Assembly (NCBI GenBank): GCA_017452305.1
Contig: JAFTMQ010000083.1
Location: 1 to 12,713, forward strand
Direction: 5' to 3'
Length of the DNA stretch: 12,713 bases
DNA from: Clostridia bacterium
GTDB taxonomy: Bacteria; Bacillota; Clostridia; Christensenellales; Borkfalkiaceae
In this document: one piece after another, positions 12,419-12,713 of the stretch
Layout of the letters: each line of letters starts with the position of its first letter
How positions within the stretch are numbered: the stretch's first letter is position 1
Made by a program: the position numbers and the translations under genes
The notes under the pieces: generated by a model
Told to the model about the DNA's origin: nothing
Seen by the model: only the letters and a program-made list of their open reading frames with translations
The model's database searches: none

Positions 12419-12469
12419 CAGAAAGAGATAACAAATCGGTTAGCCGCCGAAATGTTATCTCTTTTTCTG
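12419..12469 (+). terminator. Long stem-loop with T-rich 3' arm, likely terminator
   Basis: AGAGATAACA (12424-12433) pairs with TGTTATCTCT (12453-12462). Pairing extends through CAGAA (12419-12423) against TTCTG (12465-12469) across a 2-nt T bulge. The 19-nt loop contains a CGG/CCG pair. The 3' arm includes five T in a row. It probably ends transcription from the zinc-ribbon gene, although 130 nt separate it from the stop codon. Confidence 0.6.
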
Positions 12470-12478
12470 TTGGTATAA

Positions 12479-12682
12479 AGTGTTATTCTTTGCTAACGCA
12501 AAGAGTGATATTGTCGCACAGCGACAGTGATATTGAAGCCTTGCGGCTTCAGTGATATTCTATTCGCCTACAAACTTGCGCAGCAAATATCACTCGGCGT
12601 AAGCCGAATATCACTGCGTAGCAATAGAACTCGCCGAAGGCGAATAGAGTTAGCGTGATACTCCGTTAAGAGTATCACGCTA
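12479..12682 (+). repeat. Inverted array of mini-hairpins with AGTGATATT linkers
   Basis: Left half: linkers AGTGTTATT (12479) and AGTGATATT (12504, 12526, 12551) separate CTTTGC-taac-GCAAAG, GTCGC-aca-GCGAC and GAAGCC-ttgc-GGCTTC. Right half: the linker appears in reverse complement, AATATCACT (12586, 12607), around TTGC-gca-GCAA, CGGC-gtaa-GCCG and TGC-gta-GCA. CTATTCGCC (12560-12568) pairs with GGCGAATAG (12639-12647) and encloses the right half. A 13-bp stem TAGCGTGATACTC/GAGTATCACGCTA (12651-12682) closes the region, and GGGAGTTTTT follows. No gene is visible from 12287 to the window end. Confidence 0.8.
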
Positions 12683-12713
12683 TAGCGAGGGAGTTTTTCT
12701 TTTCTTATAAAGA

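Overview
The window reads as a chromosomal segment of an uncultured, anaerobic, endospore-forming Clostridia-type Firmicute, probably a gut lineage. The organism is inferred, not seen. The evidence is the sporulation cluster sigE(end)-sigG-ylmC, an FMN-riboswitch-controlled RibU-type ECF transporter subunit, the tsaE-tsaB-rimI order, strong AGGAGG-like ribosome binding sites and textbook sigma-A promoters. All genes lie on the + strand. There are no tRNA or rRNA genes, CRISPR arrays, transposases or phage genes.

Layout. (1) 1-2440, sporulation block: the last 14 codons of a SigE-like sigma factor, a hairpin terminator, sigG, a YwaF-like membrane protein, another hairpin terminator, a YlmC/YmxH PRC-barrel protein and a third terminator. 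(2) 2440-5029, two-component system: two candidate sigma-A promoters, repeated CAAAAT words and a foldable leader, then an OmpR/PhoB-type response regulator and its HAMP histidine kinase. An 11-bp tandem repeat lies between the two genes. (3) 5030-6027, riboflavin uptake: promoter, FMN riboswitch, an intrinsic terminator that overlaps the Shine-Dalgarno, and RibU fused to an N-terminal zinc ribbon. (4) 6059-7607, tRNA t6A and protein acetylation genes: tsaE (apparently with its own promoter and no leader), tsaB and rimI; tsaD is not present. (5) 7640-11259, cell-wall block: an alpha/beta hydrolase with an abnormal start, a Mur ligase of MurF type whose usual N-terminal substrate domain is replaced by a membrane domain, and D-Ala-D-Ala ligase. 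Ddl would make the dipeptide that a MurF enzyme consumes. (6) 11305-12286, a zinc-ribbon membrane protein with its own promoter. (7) 12287-12713, a gene-free region packed with hairpins.

Three kinds of structure are not explained by the genes. First, a short word, GGGGGCAGGTACGCGTT or a close variant, occurs five times, always on the + strand. Two copies are built into terminator hairpins, one forms the rimI leader, and two lie inside coding sequence (ribU and ddl) in different reading frames. Second, there are two arrays of very short hairpins separated by constant 7-9 nt linkers: RTGAATT at 9957-10050 and AGTGATATT with its reverse complement at 12479-12682. Third, an 11-bp tandem repeat with PhoB-box spacing sits between the response regulator and kinase genes. 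The hairpin arrays and the dispersed word are the best candidates for undescribed elements. Everything here comes from reading the sequence; no database search or folding program was run.
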